64,000 nucleotides of DNA from Methanobrevibacter thaueri. GTDB lineage: Archaea; Methanobacteriota; Methanobacteria; Methanobacteriales; Methanobacteriaceae. The position numbers and the translations under genes are program-made. Of this stretch, positions 8,753 to 18,368 are shown piece by piece. Below the pieces are notes generated by a model that had not been told where the DNA came from, ran no database searches, and worked only from the letters and a program-made list of their open reading frames with translations. The DNA is taken from assembly GCF_015062915.1 (NCBI RefSeq), contig NZ_SUTJ01000003.1, positions 141,469 through 205,468 on the forward strand, in the 5' to 3' direction. Positions within the stretch are counted from its first letter, which is position 1. Every line of letters begins with the position of its first letter.

Positions 8753-9337
8753 TTATTTTTTCAATTCATAATCTAATTTGACTCTGCTGCTTTCAGGGCG
8801 AGTCTGACCCATGTACTTGCTGTTCCTGTCAGGGTGTCCATAAGGCAATTCTGAAGGTGAGGTCATGGTTTCAAATACAATCTGACACACTCTTTGACCC
8901 GGATACAGTGCAACAGGCATTGCACCGATGTTGGATATTTCTAAGGTGATTTTCCCTTCAAAACCAGGGTCAATGAAACCTGCGGTAACGTGCATTGTAA
9001 CGCCCAAACGGCCCATACTTGAACGGCCTTCAACCCTTGCAACAAGGTCGTCAGGTATCTTGACATATTCCAAGGTGGTTGCCAGTGCGAATTCATTTGG
9101 GTGAATAATGAATGCATCACCCTCCTTAACGGTTGTTGATTCCATGTAAGATGCAATGTCTTCTGGATCTTTAGGGTCAATGAAAGGTTTTCTGATTACT
9201 TTAAATACTTTGAACTCATCCCCTAATCTCATATCCACGGAAGACGGTTGAATCTGCTTTTCGTCTTTGAGAGGTTCGATTGCTATCTTGTCCTCTTTCA
9301 AATATCTCTTTATATCTTTATCGCTTAAAATTGCCAT
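8753..9337 (-). CDS. dcd: dCTP deaminase (probably bifunctional with dUTPase)
   Basis: About 194 residues. Signatures are IQPSSVDMRLG, VARVEGRSSMGRLGV, AGFIDPGFEGKITLE with the catalytic Glu, and GQRVCQIVF, followed by the YMGQTRPESSR tail. The family converts dCTP to dUTP; methanogen enzymes of the M. jannaschii type go on to dUMP, supplying thymidylate synthesis. Start is ATG 9337 behind TGTGA; a start four codons upstream has no ribosome site. It lies between the Fe-S protein gene and glyS in the leftward operon. Confidence 0.92.
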   Translation of the reverse strand: MAILSDKDIKRYLKEDKIAIEPLKDEKQIQPSSVDMRLGDEFKVFKVIRKPFIDPKDPEDIASYMESTTVKEGDAFIIHPNEFALATTLEYVKIPDDLVARVEGRSSMGRLGVTMHVTAGFIDPGFEGKITLEISNIGAMPVALYPGQRVCQIVFETMTSPSELPYGHPDRNSKYMGQTRPESSRVKLDYELKK

Positions 9338-9364
9338 TTTTTCACACAAGTAAATTAATAAGTA

Positions 9365-10195
9365 TTATAATTCTCTGATTTCAAGTAAATTGTCCATTCT
9401 ATTGACCACATTATCTATTGTCTCGTCACTGTAGTCTATTGTGATTGCATCGAACTTACATGCATTGACACATAATCCGCATCCTTTGCAGATGTCAAAA
9501 TCAATGGATATCCTGTTATCCTTAAGGCTGATGGCGTCAAACATGCAGGTTTCATCCAGACATTTTTTACACATTCGGCACTTGTCCTCATTAAGTGTCA
9601 CGGTCACTCCGTCAAGCTTTTCCAGCTTGTCACTGATGCTTTCATCCAGGTTAGGATACACTTTCCACAGACAGCAGCATGGACAGCAGTGGCAGATGGT
9701 TAATAATCCTTTTCCAGGCCTTACATTCATCCACACGGTATCGATTTTATTTCTTCCGATAATGTGGCTCAATCCTGCAGCGTCTGCTCGGTCAATCTGC
9801 TCAAAGGCTTCTTCCACGGTTGCAAGATGTCCTATATTTTTAGGGATTTTTCTGGCTGTCGGCCCTAAAAAGATACATCCGATGTCTTTTGGATAATCCT
9901 GACAGTCGTTTGAACTTCTGCAAAGGCAGCTGTTCATGATGACGATGTCATCGCAACGTTTGACAACATCCTTTATAACTTGAGTTGGTAGGAATTCTGA
10001 ACCTTCTGATTCTATTTTTTTATTGATATTAATTGTATTTGGAACAACAACGATTTCATCGTCCTCAAAAAGCAGCTTGTCGATGATTTTTCTATATGCC
10101 TTTGATTTCTTGGTGATTTCAGCTATCCAAAATCTCCAGTTGAAAATGTATTTAAGGACAAAAATACTAATGTCTGCAAAGCTAATCTTTCTCAT
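9365..10195 (-). CDS. 4Fe-4S ferredoxin-type protein with extra cysteine motifs
   Basis: 276 residues. The N-terminal ~190 residues contain CLCRSSNDC and, further on, an unusual CHCCPCCC cluster. Residues ~205-255 hold two classic 4Fe-4S motifs (CRMCKKCLDETC and CKGCGLCVNAC). The layout suggests a soluble electron-transfer protein with two ferredoxin clusters and a separate Cys-rich site that might bind another cofactor. A partner cannot be named; it sits downstream of tfrB in the same operon, which may be more than coincidence. The ATG has GGTGAA upstream and overlaps the preceding gene by 14 nt. Confidence 0.7.
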   Translation of the reverse strand: MRKISFADISIFVLKYIFNWRFWIAEITKKSKAYRKIIDKLLFEDDEIVVVPNTININKKIESEGSEFLPTQVIKDVVKRCDDIVIMNSCLCRSSNDCQDYPKDIGCIFLGPTARKIPKNIGHLATVEEAFEQIDRADAAGLSHIIGRNKIDTVWMNVRPGKGLLTICHCCPCCCLWKVYPNLDESISDKLEKLDGVTVTLNEDKCRMCKKCLDETCMFDAISLKDNRISIDFDICKGCGLCVNACKFDAITIDYSDETIDNVVNRMDNLLEIREL

Positions 10196-11105
10196 TGTTC
10201 ACCAATTTATTATTTAATCTTCTTAAAATTCCTTTAAATGTATGGGCTTCACGCCCGGTAATGAATGCACGTGAAATAATATTGTTGAATGTCTTTTTGC
10301 CGTTTCTCTTTTTATGCTCAGGAATGTCCAGGGAATCTATCAGGGAATCCATATCCTTTTGAAGATATTCCTTTTCAAGTGTACTGCTTTCGCTGAGGCC
10401 TTCAACTCCGAATTCATGCTTATTCTTAAATAACTCATAGAATATTATTGCGGCTGCATGGGAAATGTTCATGATCGGATAGGTCGGGTCGGTCGGTATT
10501 GACACGCAGATATCGCAATCTCCTATTTCCTTATTTGAAAGTCCATCACCTTCCCTTCCAAAAAGAATTGCAATCTTGTTTTCAACATTGATTGATTTTC
10601 CAAGCTCTTCTGGTTTTATAGGAATTCTTGAGAGGTTATAACTTCCCCCAACAGTTCCTGTTGAAGCAACCTTGAAATCAATTCTCTGGGACTGGTAAAA
10701 GTCATTGAGGGTAGGGTAAATCTTTGCATTTTCCACAATGTATTTTCCATGTGTTGCCTGATAATATGCCTCGTTTGTCAATTTAGTGGGATTTATCAGA
10801 ACCAGATTTTTTAATCCGAAGTTTGCCATTGTTCTAGCAAGAAATCCTACGTTTCCAGCAGTTTCGCATTCGACAAAAACAATATAAATGTTATCTTTGA
10901 AGAGATTAACTTCCTCGTCTTCCTTTTCACGAACAAGCTTGACTCTTCCGGTACCTCTGGCTTGCTTTGTAGAGGTGGCCTTTTTGGTGGATGTTGATTT
11001 TTTTTCGGGTTTGCTCTCCTCTTTCTCTTCGGGTGAAGCCATAGTTGTGGTTTCAACTATCTTCTCTTCACTTACAGCAGTATCTCCTATTTTAATCAAC
11101 TCCAA
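10182..11105 (-). CDS. TrmJ/SpoU-family tRNA/rRNA 2'-O-methyltransferase with charged N-terminal extension
   Basis: 307 residues. From about residue 68 the protein is a SPOUT methyltransferase: IYIVFVECETAGNVGFLART, ILFGREGDGLSN, then PTYPIMNISHAAAIIFYEL, matching the TrmJ/TrmH family that methylates ribose in RNA. The first ~65 residues are a low-complexity Glu/Lys/Ser/Thr tract (SPEEKEESKPEKK, then STKKATSTKQ), not part of the family core. The start at 11105 is a TTG 4 nt after tfrB. An ATG at residue 22 is an alternative. No clear SD decides between them. Confidence 0.8.
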   Translation of the reverse strand: MELIKIGDTAVSEEKIVETTTMASPEEKEESKPEKKSTSTKKATSTKQARGTGRVKLVREKEDEEVNLFKDNIYIVFVECETAGNVGFLARTMANFGLKNLVLINPTKLTNEAYYQATHGKYIVENAKIYPTLNDFYQSQRIDFKVASTGTVGGSYNLSRIPIKPEELGKSINVENKIAILFGREGDGLSNKEIGDCDICVSIPTDPTYPIMNISHAAAIIFYELFKNKHEFGVEGLSESSTLEKEYLQKDMDSLIDSLDIPEHKKRNGKKTFNNIISRAFITGREAHTFKGILRRLNNKLVNNEKD

Positions 11106-11109
11106 AGTA

Positions 11110-12585
11110 TTATTCGTAAGCTTTATCTAATAATTCAAGAACATGCATTGATTTAATGTCTTCCCTTCCGATTGCATTCAAACCGTCCTGAAGGTTCAAT
11201 TCACAGAACGGACAGATTGTAACCACAGCCTCTGCACCTGTTTTTTCAATCATTTCAGCCTTTGATTTGGACAAATCAAGAGCTATTTCAGGTTTTCCGG
11301 ACTTGATTCCTCCACCTGCGCCACAGCATTGGCAAGGATATTGCATTTCCTCAAATTCAACTCCAGGAATCATTTCAATAATTTCTCTTGGCTGGTCCTT
11401 AATGCCTTGACCTCTGCCCAGGTGACAAGGGTCATGGTAGGTCACCTTCATATTAACCTCTTTCAGCTTGGATGTGTCAAGCTTATCAACCAGAAACTCG
11501 CTAATGTCCATCACATTAAGTTTGGAGCCGAATTTAGGGTGATTGTTCTTTAATGTGGATCCGCAACCGGAACAAATTGTAATTACAGTATCATAATCCT
11601 TGAAAACTTCCTTGTTCTTGTCAACAAGGTCCTGAACGATATCAACCTGACCGGTTCTTAAAAGTGGTGAACCGCAGCAGACTTGACCCTCAGGAACATC
11701 AATGTCTATTCCATTTTCTTTTAATATTTTAACCAGCTTATGCCCGACTTCAGGGAATTTATAGTCAACCATACACCCGGTAAAGAAAGCAACTTTGGAA
11801 CCGGTTTCATTTTCAGCCTCTTCAATGAATGATGGCTTGTCTGTCTTGATGGACCTTCCGCTTTCCAGGATGTTTTCCTTGAATACGACATGTTCTGGGA
11901 GAGGTCCTGAACCGTTTGCAACGGCAATGGCTCTCATGCGCTCAATGGCATCGCCGAAGGTGTTGATGTTTTTAGGACAAACTGACAAACACTTTCCGCA
12001 ACTGGTACATTTGTATAATCCTTCATCCAATGCTTCAACAAGCCTGTCAAAGTTATCCCTTGGATCGCTTTCGAATTTGGAGATGTACCTCATCAGGTAT
12101 GGTCCTCCGAACTCTTCGGTTGCAATATTTACAACCGGACATGTGGAAAGACAGGAATAACATTCGATACAACTTCTCACCTTCTTGGTTTCGCTTGAAT
12201 CTGCTTTGGTAATGCTTTCATCAATGCCTTCGCATTTATGGTCGCATTGGAGGGACAATTCCAGGTCTTTTACTTTGGCTTCTATGCTTGACTTGTCAAC
12301 TATCAAGTCTTTGATTACTGGAAATCTAAGGGGTTCAATGATTGCTCCGTCCTTTATCTCTTTCTGGCATGCAAGCGCACCGTTTCCCTTAAAAAGAATT
12401 CCACAGGATCCGCATTGCCCTGCCCTGCATGAGCTTCTAAAGCTAATGTCAGCATCATATTTTTCATTAATAGCCTGAAGTGCGTCAAGAACTTTCATAT
12501 GTGGTGTCTTTTCAATTTCATAACACTCTAAATGAGGTTCTGCGTCAGTTTCACTATTAAATCTTGAAACATAAACTTTAATCAT
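11110..12585 (-). CDS. tfrB: Thiol:fumarate reductase subunit B
   Basis: 491 residues, the known TfrB architecture. An N-terminal 2Fe-2S domain has C53, C58, C61 and C73 (in CRAGQCGSCG and LACQ). Two 4Fe-4S motifs follow (CIECYSCLSTCP and CTSCGKCLSVCP). Two C-terminal CCG domains like HdrB (CGSPLLRTGQ region and CQCCGAGGG) bind and cleave the heterodisulfide side. TfrAB reduces fumarate with coenzymes M and B, feeding succinate into biosynthesis. TfrA (flavoprotein) is not in the window. Strong SD GGAGGGG; probable first gene of the leftward operon. Confidence 0.9.
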   Translation of the reverse strand: MIKVYVSRFNSETDAEPHLECYEIEKTPHMKVLDALQAINEKYDADISFRSSCRAGQCGSCGILFKGNGALACQKEIKDGAIIEPLRFPVIKDLIVDKSSIEAKVKDLELSLQCDHKCEGIDESITKADSSETKKVRSCIECYSCLSTCPVVNIATEEFGGPYLMRYISKFESDPRDNFDRLVEALDEGLYKCTSCGKCLSVCPKNINTFGDAIERMRAIAVANGSGPLPEHVVFKENILESGRSIKTDKPSFIEEAENETGSKVAFFTGCMVDYKFPEVGHKLVKILKENGIDIDVPEGQVCCGSPLLRTGQVDIVQDLVDKNKEVFKDYDTVITICSGCGSTLKNNHPKFGSKLNVMDISEFLVDKLDTSKLKEVNMKVTYHDPCHLGRGQGIKDQPREIIEMIPGVEFEEMQYPCQCCGAGGGIKSGKPEIALDLSKSKAEMIEKTGAEAVVTICPFCELNLQDGLNAIGREDIKSMHVLELLDKAYE

Positions 12586-12691
12586 TATTTCCCCTCCAAA
12601 AGTATAAGCTTGTAAAATATTATAATATAATATTTATAGTTTGAAGTATTATATAATATATTGTATTAATGATTATTTTGAGGAAAATATA

Positions 12692-14584
12692 ATGAATTTA
12701 AAAGAATTAGTCACAGGAGTGTCTGGTGAAAAGCAATTTTTACTAGGTAATGAGGCGGCTGTTAGAGGTGTGATAGAGGCAGGCGTTTCAATTGCAGCTA
12801 CATATCCCGGAACTCCTTCATCAGAAATCGGAAATATTTTATCAGTATTGGCTAAAGACGCCAATATCTATTTTGAATTTTCAACAAATGAAAAAGTGGC
12901 CATGGAGGTGGCAGCTACTGCTGCAGCTTCAGGATTAAGGTCATTCACATTCATGAAACATGTGGGATTGAACGCATCTGCAGATTCCTTCATGACTACC
13001 GCTTACTCTGGAGTTAATGGCGGAATGGTTATCTTGTCAGCTGACGACCCATCACTTTTCTCATCTCAAAATGAACAGGATACACGTAATTATGCAAAAT
13101 TGGCAAACATGCCTATTTTAGAACCGTCCAACTGTCAGGAAGTAAAGGACATGGTCAAATATGCATTCGAGTTATCAGAACAGTTTAAAATACCAGTAAT
13201 AGTAAGAACAACAACCCGTGTATCACACATGAGAGGAATAGTCGAATTTGGAGACGTGGCAGACAACTCATCAAAAGGAGATGACCACTGGAAGAGAGGC
13301 CACTTCAACAAGGATCCGTCCAAATATGTTCCAGTACCTGCATTTGCAGGAGAAATGCACGTAAGATTATGGGATAAGATTCACAAGATTCAGGAAATAA
13401 CCAACAAAACAGAATTCAACCGTGAAATTGAATTGTCCGGTGAAAAGAAATATGGTATAATCTCATCAAGCAGTGCATTTAACTATGCTCATGACGTTTG
13501 CAAATTCAATGAATTAGACATTAACATTTTAAAACTAGGATTCTCATATCCTTTCCCAAACGACAAGGTAGCTGAATTCCTCAAGGACTTGGATGAAGTG
13601 TTCATCGTAGAGGAAGTCGACCCAATAATCGAAAGGGACACACTTGCTGTTGTGGGAAGTGAAAAGCTTGACGTTACCGTTCACGGTAAGCTTGACGGCA
13701 CATTCCCATTATACCATGAGTTCAACTCAGATGTTGTTGCAGACGGATTGAACAAGGTATTGGGCTTCAAGCAGGATAAAGACGTTAAGTTCTCCGCAAG
13801 CCTTGAAAAGCTTCAGGAAGACATTCCTTCACGTGCACCAGTACTGTGTGCAGGATGCCCTCACAGGGCAATGTATTACGGTGTAAACCTTGCAATAGAG
13901 GAATTGGGCTTGAAACCTTCCGATGTAGTATTCGCATCAGACATTGGATGTTACACATTAGGAATCAATCCACCTTACAATGCAGCTGATTATCTATTGT
14001 CAATGGGTTCCAGCGTAGGTGACGGATGCGGATTTTCAGTTTCAACAGACCAGAAGGTTGTAAGCTACATTGGAGACTCAACATTCTTCCACAGTGGTGT
14101 TTCACCATTGATCAATGCTGTTCACAACAAGCACAACTTCGTACTGACAGTTCTTGACAACAGGATTACCGCAATGACCGGTGGTCAGCCTAACCCTGGA
14201 ATTCCAGTGGATGGAATGGGTGACGAGGCACCTGAAGTGTCCATTCGTAAATTGGCTCTTGCCTGCGGATGTGATTATGTGCGTGTAATTAATCCATTCA
14301 ACCTTGATCAGGTTGTCAAGACCTATAAGGAAGCTTTGCAGAGGGATGATACAGCAGTAATTATTTCAAAAGCTCCATGTACATTAATCAAAGGATTGGA
14401 GAAAAAACCTCCAGTTAAATTTATTGAAGGAAACTGTAATAACTGTGATAAGTGTGTAAGCGAATTGGCATGTCCTGCGATTTCAAAAATCAATGGAAAA
14501 ATCACAGTTGACACAGCGCAATGTGACGGATGCAGCGTATGTATTCAGGTATGTAAATATGGCGCATTAGAGGCAGGTAGGTGA
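12692..14584 (+). CDS. iorA: Indolepyruvate:ferredoxin oxidoreductase alpha subunit
   Basis: About 631 residues. The N-terminal pyrimidine domain has AATYPGTPSSEIG and EKVAMEVAATAAASGLR; the middle TPP-binding part has CAGCPHRAMYYG, FASDIGCYTLG and GDSTFFHSGV. The C-terminus carries two 4Fe-4S motifs (CNNCDKCV and CDGCSVCIQVC). IorAB oxidatively decarboxylates aryl pyruvates to aryl-acetyl-CoA, or the reverse in aromatic amino acid synthesis from aryl acids. ATG 12692 has GAGG 8 nt upstream. iorB follows 4 nt later. The shared intergenic region with tfrB is very AT-rich and holds both promoters. Confidence 0.93.
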   Translation: MNLKELVTGVSGEKQFLLGNEAAVRGVIEAGVSIAATYPGTPSSEIGNILSVLAKDANIYFEFSTNEKVAMEVAATAAASGLRSFTFMKHVGLNASADSFMTTAYSGVNGGMVILSADDPSLFSSQNEQDTRNYAKLANMPILEPSNCQEVKDMVKYAFELSEQFKIPVIVRTTTRVSHMRGIVEFGDVADNSSKGDDHWKRGHFNKDPSKYVPVPAFAGEMHVRLWDKIHKIQEITNKTEFNREIELSGEKKYGIISSSSAFNYAHDVCKFNELDINILKLGFSYPFPNDKVAEFLKDLDEVFIVEEVDPIIERDTLAVVGSEKLDVTVHGKLDGTFPLYHEFNSDVVADGLNKVLGFKQDKDVKFSASLEKLQEDIPSRAPVLCAGCPHRAMYYGVNLAIEELGLKPSDVVFASDIGCYTLGINPPYNAADYLLSMGSSVGDGCGFSVSTDQKVVSYIGDSTFFHSGVSPLINAVHNKHNFVLTVLDNRITAMTGGQPNPGIPVDGMGDEAPEVSIRKLALACGCDYVRVINPFNLDQVVKTYKEALQRDDTAVIISKAPCTLIKGLEKKPPVKFIEGNCNNCDKCVSELACPAISKINGKITVDTAQCDGCSVCIQVCKYGALEAGR

Positions 14585-14588
14585 AAAA

Positions 14589-15173
14589 ATGGATAATCAT
14601 TATAGTATTTATATTTGTGGTGTTGGAGGCCAAGGAATCATCAAAACCTCCACAATCATCGGAGAAGCTGCAATGAATCAGGGCTTGGATGTAGTGATGA
14701 GTGAAATTCACGGAATGTCTCAAAGAGGAGGATCAGTTTCCACAGAATTGAAGATTGGAGGATACAATTCATCAATCATTCCAAAACAGGGTGCAGACAT
14801 GCTGCTTTCCTTTGAACCGATTGAAACAATAAGAGGATTGGATAAGGTAAACTCTGAAACCAAAATCGTTTACAATACACATCCGATTATTCCTTCATCA
14901 ACAAACAAGGCTTATCCAAGTGTTGACAGCATTACAAAAACATTGAAGGAGAATTTCAAGCATGTTCTTCCGATTGATGGAACACAATTGGCCATTGATG
15001 CCGGAAGCGTTCTTGCTTTGAACATGGTTCTTCTTGGTGCGGTCACAGCTGATGACAAGTTCCCTCTCACAAAGGAATCAGTCATTGAAGCGATGAAAAA
15101 CAATTTAAAACCTAAGTTCCATGACATGAATTTAAAGGCAATTGAAAGTGGATACAAATCTATCAGAGGTTAA
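14589..15173 (+). CDS. iorB: Indolepyruvate:ferredoxin oxidoreductase beta subunit
   Basis: 194 residues, standard length. The gamma-domain-like start ICGVGGQGIIKTSTIIGEAA and the SEIHGMSQRGGSVSTELKIG signature are diagnostic of IorB. It completes the oxidoreductase with the upstream alpha subunit; the stop-to-start gap is 4 nt with a GTGAA site at the end of iorA. Together with the convergent aryl-CoA ligase and ACT protein it forms an aryl-acid module. Confidence 0.93.
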   Translation: MDNHYSIYICGVGGQGIIKTSTIIGEAAMNQGLDVVMSEIHGMSQRGGSVSTELKIGGYNSSIIPKQGADMLLSFEPIETIRGLDKVNSETKIVYNTHPIIPSSTNKAYPSVDSITKTLKENFKHVLPIDGTQLAIDAGSVLALNMVLLGAVTADDKFPLTKESVIEAMKNNLKPKFHDMNLKAIESGYKSIRG

Positions 15174-15229
15174 ATATATTTAAATAATATTTAAACTAAA
15201 AATATAATTAATAATTGAGTTGTGGTATT

Positions 15230-15508
15230 ATGGCGTACAGAATTGACAATGCTATTGTAAAAAAAGATAGGAATGGTAGAGTAACATTAATTGATCCGGA
15301 AAACGTTTTCAAGGATGAAGATGCATTTATTGCTGTTAAAAGTGACGATTTGATTACCCTTCAACTTTTAATTAATGGTATCCTTAAAAATGATTTCAAA
15401 AGCTGGAGAGAATTAGGTGTCATTCCGGAAAATGAACCACTAAAAAGCCTTTTCGTACGTTTAGGTTATTCAAGAGAAGATATAGCTAAATTATTAAAAG
15501 AATTCTAG
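15230..15508 (+). CDS. Conserved small protein of unknown function
   Basis: 92 residues from ATG 15230 (GTGGT upstream). A short beta-rich first half (KKDRNGRVTLIDPENVF) is followed by helices (LITLQLLINGILKND, then LFVRLGYSREDIAKLLKEF). No signal peptide, membrane segment or metal motif is visible. I do not recognise the family. It follows iorB on the same strand after a 56-bp AT-rich gap that could hold its own promoter. Confidence 0.6.
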   Translation: MAYRIDNAIVKKDRNGRVTLIDPENVFKDEDAFIAVKSDDLITLQLLINGILKNDFKSWRELGVIPENEPLKSLFVRLGYSREDIAKLLKEF

Positions 15509-15563
15509 CTATTTCAATTCTTTTTTCTTATTTTTTTAAATATTTTTCAAAAAAAAAGTAGTT

Positions 15564-15587
15564 TAGAAAAGATGTTACTCTTTTCTA
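15564..15587 (-). terminator. Terminator of the ACT-protein/paaK operon
   Basis: A perfect 9-bp stem (TAGAAAAGA / TCTTTTCTA, loop TGTTAC) includes the stop codon of the ACT gene. On the minus strand it is followed by a U-rich run (complement of 15551-15560). The remaining bases up to 15509 are poly-T for the convergent gene. Confidence 0.6.
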
Positions 15588-16016
15588 TAAGTTTTTAATA
15601 TCGTTTTCATTTAAGATTTTAGCATTGCTGCCTTCAAGTGCTGCGATAGCTTTTTCCATGTTTTCCAATCTCATTGCCACAATAGCCTCATCGCTGTTGC
15701 TACTTACAAATGCGTATAAGTATTCAAGGTTGATGTCTTGTTCATCAAAGATTGATAATGTGGAATTCAATCCGTTAGGTTCATCAGGAACTGCTAAAAC
15801 GATTACTTCATTTTCCTTTACAATGAAATTATCTTTTTCAAGTGCTTCAATTGCTTTTTCATTGTCAGAAACGATTAATCTTAAAATTCCATATTTTGTT
15901 GTGTCTGCAATTGATAAAGCACGGATGTTAATGCCTGCTTTTGCTAATGCATCAATTGCCTTTTTAATTCTTCCTTCCTTGTTTTCTACAAAAATTGAAA
16001 TTTGTTTCACGGTCAT
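15585..16016 (-). CDS. Tandem ACT-domain protein
   Basis: 143 residues made of two ACT domains (about 1-70 and 71-143). The first begins VKQISIFVENKEGRIKKAID; the second has NGLNSTLSIFDEQDINLEYLYAF. Such small proteins pair with aryl-CoA ligases in methanogens and probably sense amino acids, here plausibly aromatic ones. It lies 12 nt behind the ligase gene, so the two are co-transcribed. No DNA-binding part is present, so control would be through a partner or allostery. Confidence 0.85.
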   Translation of the reverse strand: MTVKQISIFVENKEGRIKKAIDALAKAGINIRALSIADTTKYGILRLIVSDNEKAIEALEKDNFIVKENEVIVLAVPDEPNGLNSTLSIFDEQDINLEYLYAFVSSNSDEAIVAMRLENMEKAIAALEGSNAKILNENDIKNL

Positions 16017-16028
16017 TTTATCACCTTT

Positions 16029-17327
16029 TTATAAGTTCCTTTCATCGATTACACGAACAGCTTTACCTTCACTTCTTGGGAGTGATTCAGGTTCACAGAT
16101 TGTTACATCAACTCTGATTCCGACTTCGGATCTGATTGATGCTTGGATTTGTTTTTCAACTCTTTCCATTTCCTTCATTTCATCTGAGAACAATTCTTTG
16201 GATGCTTCTACCTTAACTTCCACTTCATCTAAAATGTCCGGTCTGGTTACATGAATCATGTAGTTAGGGCTTGCGCCTGTGACTTTGAGCAATGCCTTTT
16301 CAATTTGGGATGGGAAAACCATAACTCCCTTGATTTTAAGCATGTCATCGCTTCTACCTGTGATTCTTGTCATTCTTACTGTGGTTCTTCCACATTCACA
16401 TTTTTCACCGATTAGTGAGGTCAGGTCTTTGGTTCTGAATCTTAAGATAGGCATTCCGGTTTTGGTTAATGATGTTAATACAAGTTCTCCTTTTTCACCG
16501 TAATCTAAGGTTTCGCCGGTTTCAGGGTTTATGATTTCTGGGTAGAAATGATCGTCTTGAATGTGCATTCCGTTTTGCTCGTTACATTCTTGTGCAACAC
16601 CAGGACCCATTACTTCGGTTAATCCGTAAATGTTGTGGGTTTTTATGCCTAATGATGCTTCGATTCTTTTTCTCATTTCATCAGTCCACATTTCAGCTCC
16701 GTGAATTCCAGCTTTTAGGTTAATGTCTTCAAGTGGAATTCCAGCCTTTTCCCTGGACTCTCCGAGATACATTGCATAGGAAGGGGTACATGTTAACACT
16801 TCACTTTGGAAATCAACCATTGTGTCAAGTTGCCTTTGGGTGTTTCCGGCTGAAATAGGGATTGTAATTGCACCCATCTTGTTTCCACCGTGGTGTATAC
16901 CGAATCCGCCTGTGAACAATCCGTATCCATATGCGTTTTGAATGATGTAGTCTTCTTCAACATCAGCCATTTTAAGTCCACGTGCAATACATTCTCCCCA
17001 AATGTCCAAGTCGTTTTGGGTGTATGCGGTAACTGTTGGTTTTCCGGTTGTTCCAGAGGATGCGTGCACTTCTACGATTTCTTCACGAGGAACTGCAAGT
17101 AATCCTAATGGATATGCTTCTCTTAGGTCACTTTTTGTTGTGAATGGAATTTTCTCGATGTCTTTTAATGTTTTGATGTCTTCTGGTTTTAAACCAGCTT
17201 CGTCGAATCTTTTCTTGTAAAATTCAACATTTTCATATGCTAATTTCACAGTTTCTTGTAGTCTTTTAAGTTGAAGTTCTTCTTTCTCTTCTTTGTTCAT
17301 ACATTCTGCTTTCTCATTCCAAAACAT
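16029..17327 (-). CDS. Phenylacetate-CoA ligase (PaaK-type aryl-CoA ligase)
   Basis: 432 residues, full length. Adenylate-forming signatures: [16 protein letters not shown] (P-loop), [29 protein letters not shown] and the C-terminal [16 protein letters not shown] hinge. It activates phenylacetate or indole acetate with ATP and CoA; with IorAB running reductively this allows aromatic amino acids to be made from aryl acids, a known route in methanogens. The ligase faces iorAB convergently. Possible minus-strand TATA around 17393-17379. The start [10 protein letters not shown] resembles other PaaK N-termini. Confidence 0.9.
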   Translation of the reverse strand: MFWNEKAECMNKEEKEELQLKRLQETVKLAYENVEFYKKRFDEAGLKPEDIKTLKDIEKIPFTTKSDLREAYPLGLLAVPREEIVEVHASSGTTGKPTVTAYTQNDLDIWGECIARGLKMADVEEDYIIQNAYGYGLFTGGFGIHHGGNKMGAITIPISAGNTQRQLDTMVDFQSEVLTCTPSYAMYLGESREKAGIPLEDINLKAGIHGAEMWTDEMRKRIEASLGIKTHNIYGLTEVMGPGVAQECNEQNGMHIQDDHFYPEIINPETGETLDYGEKGELVLTSLTKTGMPILRFRTKDLTSLIGEKCECGRTTVRMTRITGRSDDMLKIKGVMVFPSQIEKALLKVTGASPNYMIHVTRPDILDEVEVKVEASKELFSDEMKEMERVEKQIQASIRSEVGIRVDVTICEPESLPRSEGKAVRVIDERNL

Positions 17328-17535
17328 AGTATCCCTATATATAAAAATTTTTTTAACGTGTTTATCTTTTGTAGTTAATTTATTTAAAACTTTGTCATAC
17401 TGTTTAATTTTTCACTTCACGTTAACATAAATATTGAGTTAAGCACGTAAAATAACAAACTGTAATCAATAATTACTTATTGCTTGATAAAACTATTTAA
17501 ATGGCTTTCAATAGTAGTTTTACTTGGTGATAATC

Positions 17536-18333
17536 GTGAATGATGAAATTATCAAAGGTAAACAAGAGTTTAATAATGGCAATTATGAGAAAGCGTTAGG
17601 TCACTTTGAAAATGTTGGTGAGGATGATGAATTTTATGGGTACGCTCAATTGTTCTGCGCAAATTGCCTAATGGAGCTTAAAAGATATGATGATGCCCTT
17701 AAAATAGTTAACGTTTTGATTTTGCAAAATCCATATAATAAGCTGGCCTGGTTTAATAAGGTACTGTGCTATATCTTCTCCGATGATGAACAGAATGCGC
17801 TAAACATTATGGATGATGTCATCAGTGTCGTGGACATGGGTGACAAGTATGATCTTGTCTTTCTCGCCAAGCTATACAAACTACTGCATTGCTATGATGA
17901 TGCATTGAGGTACTGCAACATGGCCTTGGAGATTGATGGGGAGTTTAGGGAGGCATTGTATGAAAAATCATTTATAGCAATGAGAAATGATGACTCAAAG
18001 GCTTTGGATGAGATTTCAGAGAAGTTTTTGGGTCTTTCAGACAGTGACCTGTTCAGTCTGATGCCTGCATTCCTGCTTAAGCTGTTTTCAAAGGATTATG
18101 CGGCCTGTGTGGACTTGATAGAAAAAAGCGATTTGAATGAGTTCGATGAGGAGCATGTTGGAATGCTTAAGGGCATTGTCTACAATCAAATCTGTAGGGA
18201 GCACAGTGTGGCCCTTTTGGTGGTTAATGAGGAAAACTTATCAATTGATGATGCGCTCGGAGCATTGATTGACTTTGTTGAGACCGGAAAGACTGACGGG
18301 GAAATTGCGGGGGTTCAGTATTTCATATTATAA
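17536..18333 (+). CDS. Tetratricopeptide repeat protein
   Basis: About 265 residues of helical repeats. TPR-like units are visible at the N-terminus (GKQEFNNGNYEKALGHFENV), then CANCLMELKRYDDALKIVN, and a third around LYKLLHCYDDALRYCNMALE. The C-terminal third is more divergent. No signal or catalytic motif; probably a cytoplasmic scaffold. Start GTG 17536 sits 4 nt behind GGTGAT (17526-17531); in-frame TTG and GTG codons upstream fall in or before the SD. TATA-like ATTTAAAT around 17492-17499. Confidence 0.75.
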   Translation: MNDEIIKGKQEFNNGNYEKALGHFENVGEDDEFYGYAQLFCANCLMELKRYDDALKIVNVLILQNPYNKLAWFNKVLCYIFSDDEQNALNIMDDVISVVDMGDKYDLVFLAKLYKLLHCYDDALRYCNMALEIDGEFREALYEKSFIAMRNDDSKALDEISEKFLGLSDSDLFSLMPAFLLKLFSKDYAACVDLIEKSDLNEFDEEHVGMLKGIVYNQICREHSVALLVVNEENLSIDDALGALIDFVETGKTDGEIAGVQYFIL

Positions 18334-18357
18334 TGTACAAAAAAGTACATCGATGTA
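18333..18357. promoter_or_regulatory. Array of ATGTAC/GTACAT half-sites upstream of the symporter promoter
   Basis: ATGTAC and GTACAT face each other across six A residues (18333-18350). The second arm overlaps a perfect 12-bp palindrome, TACATCGATGTA (18346-18357). The block ends 11 bp before the TATA box of the symporter gene, which is a good place for a regulator to act on TBP/TFB recruitment. The bound protein is unknown. Confidence 0.5.
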
Positions 18358-18368
18358 TTATAGTAATC

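Noticed and set aside
9441..9896. Open frame of 151 codons on the + strand
   Set aside because: Antisense to the Fe-S protein gene, whose cysteine motifs are clear; no start signal.
15625..16254. Open frame of 209 codons on the + strand
   Set aside because: Antisense to the ACT and PaaK genes; low-complexity Ser/Leu/Ile content and no ribosome site.
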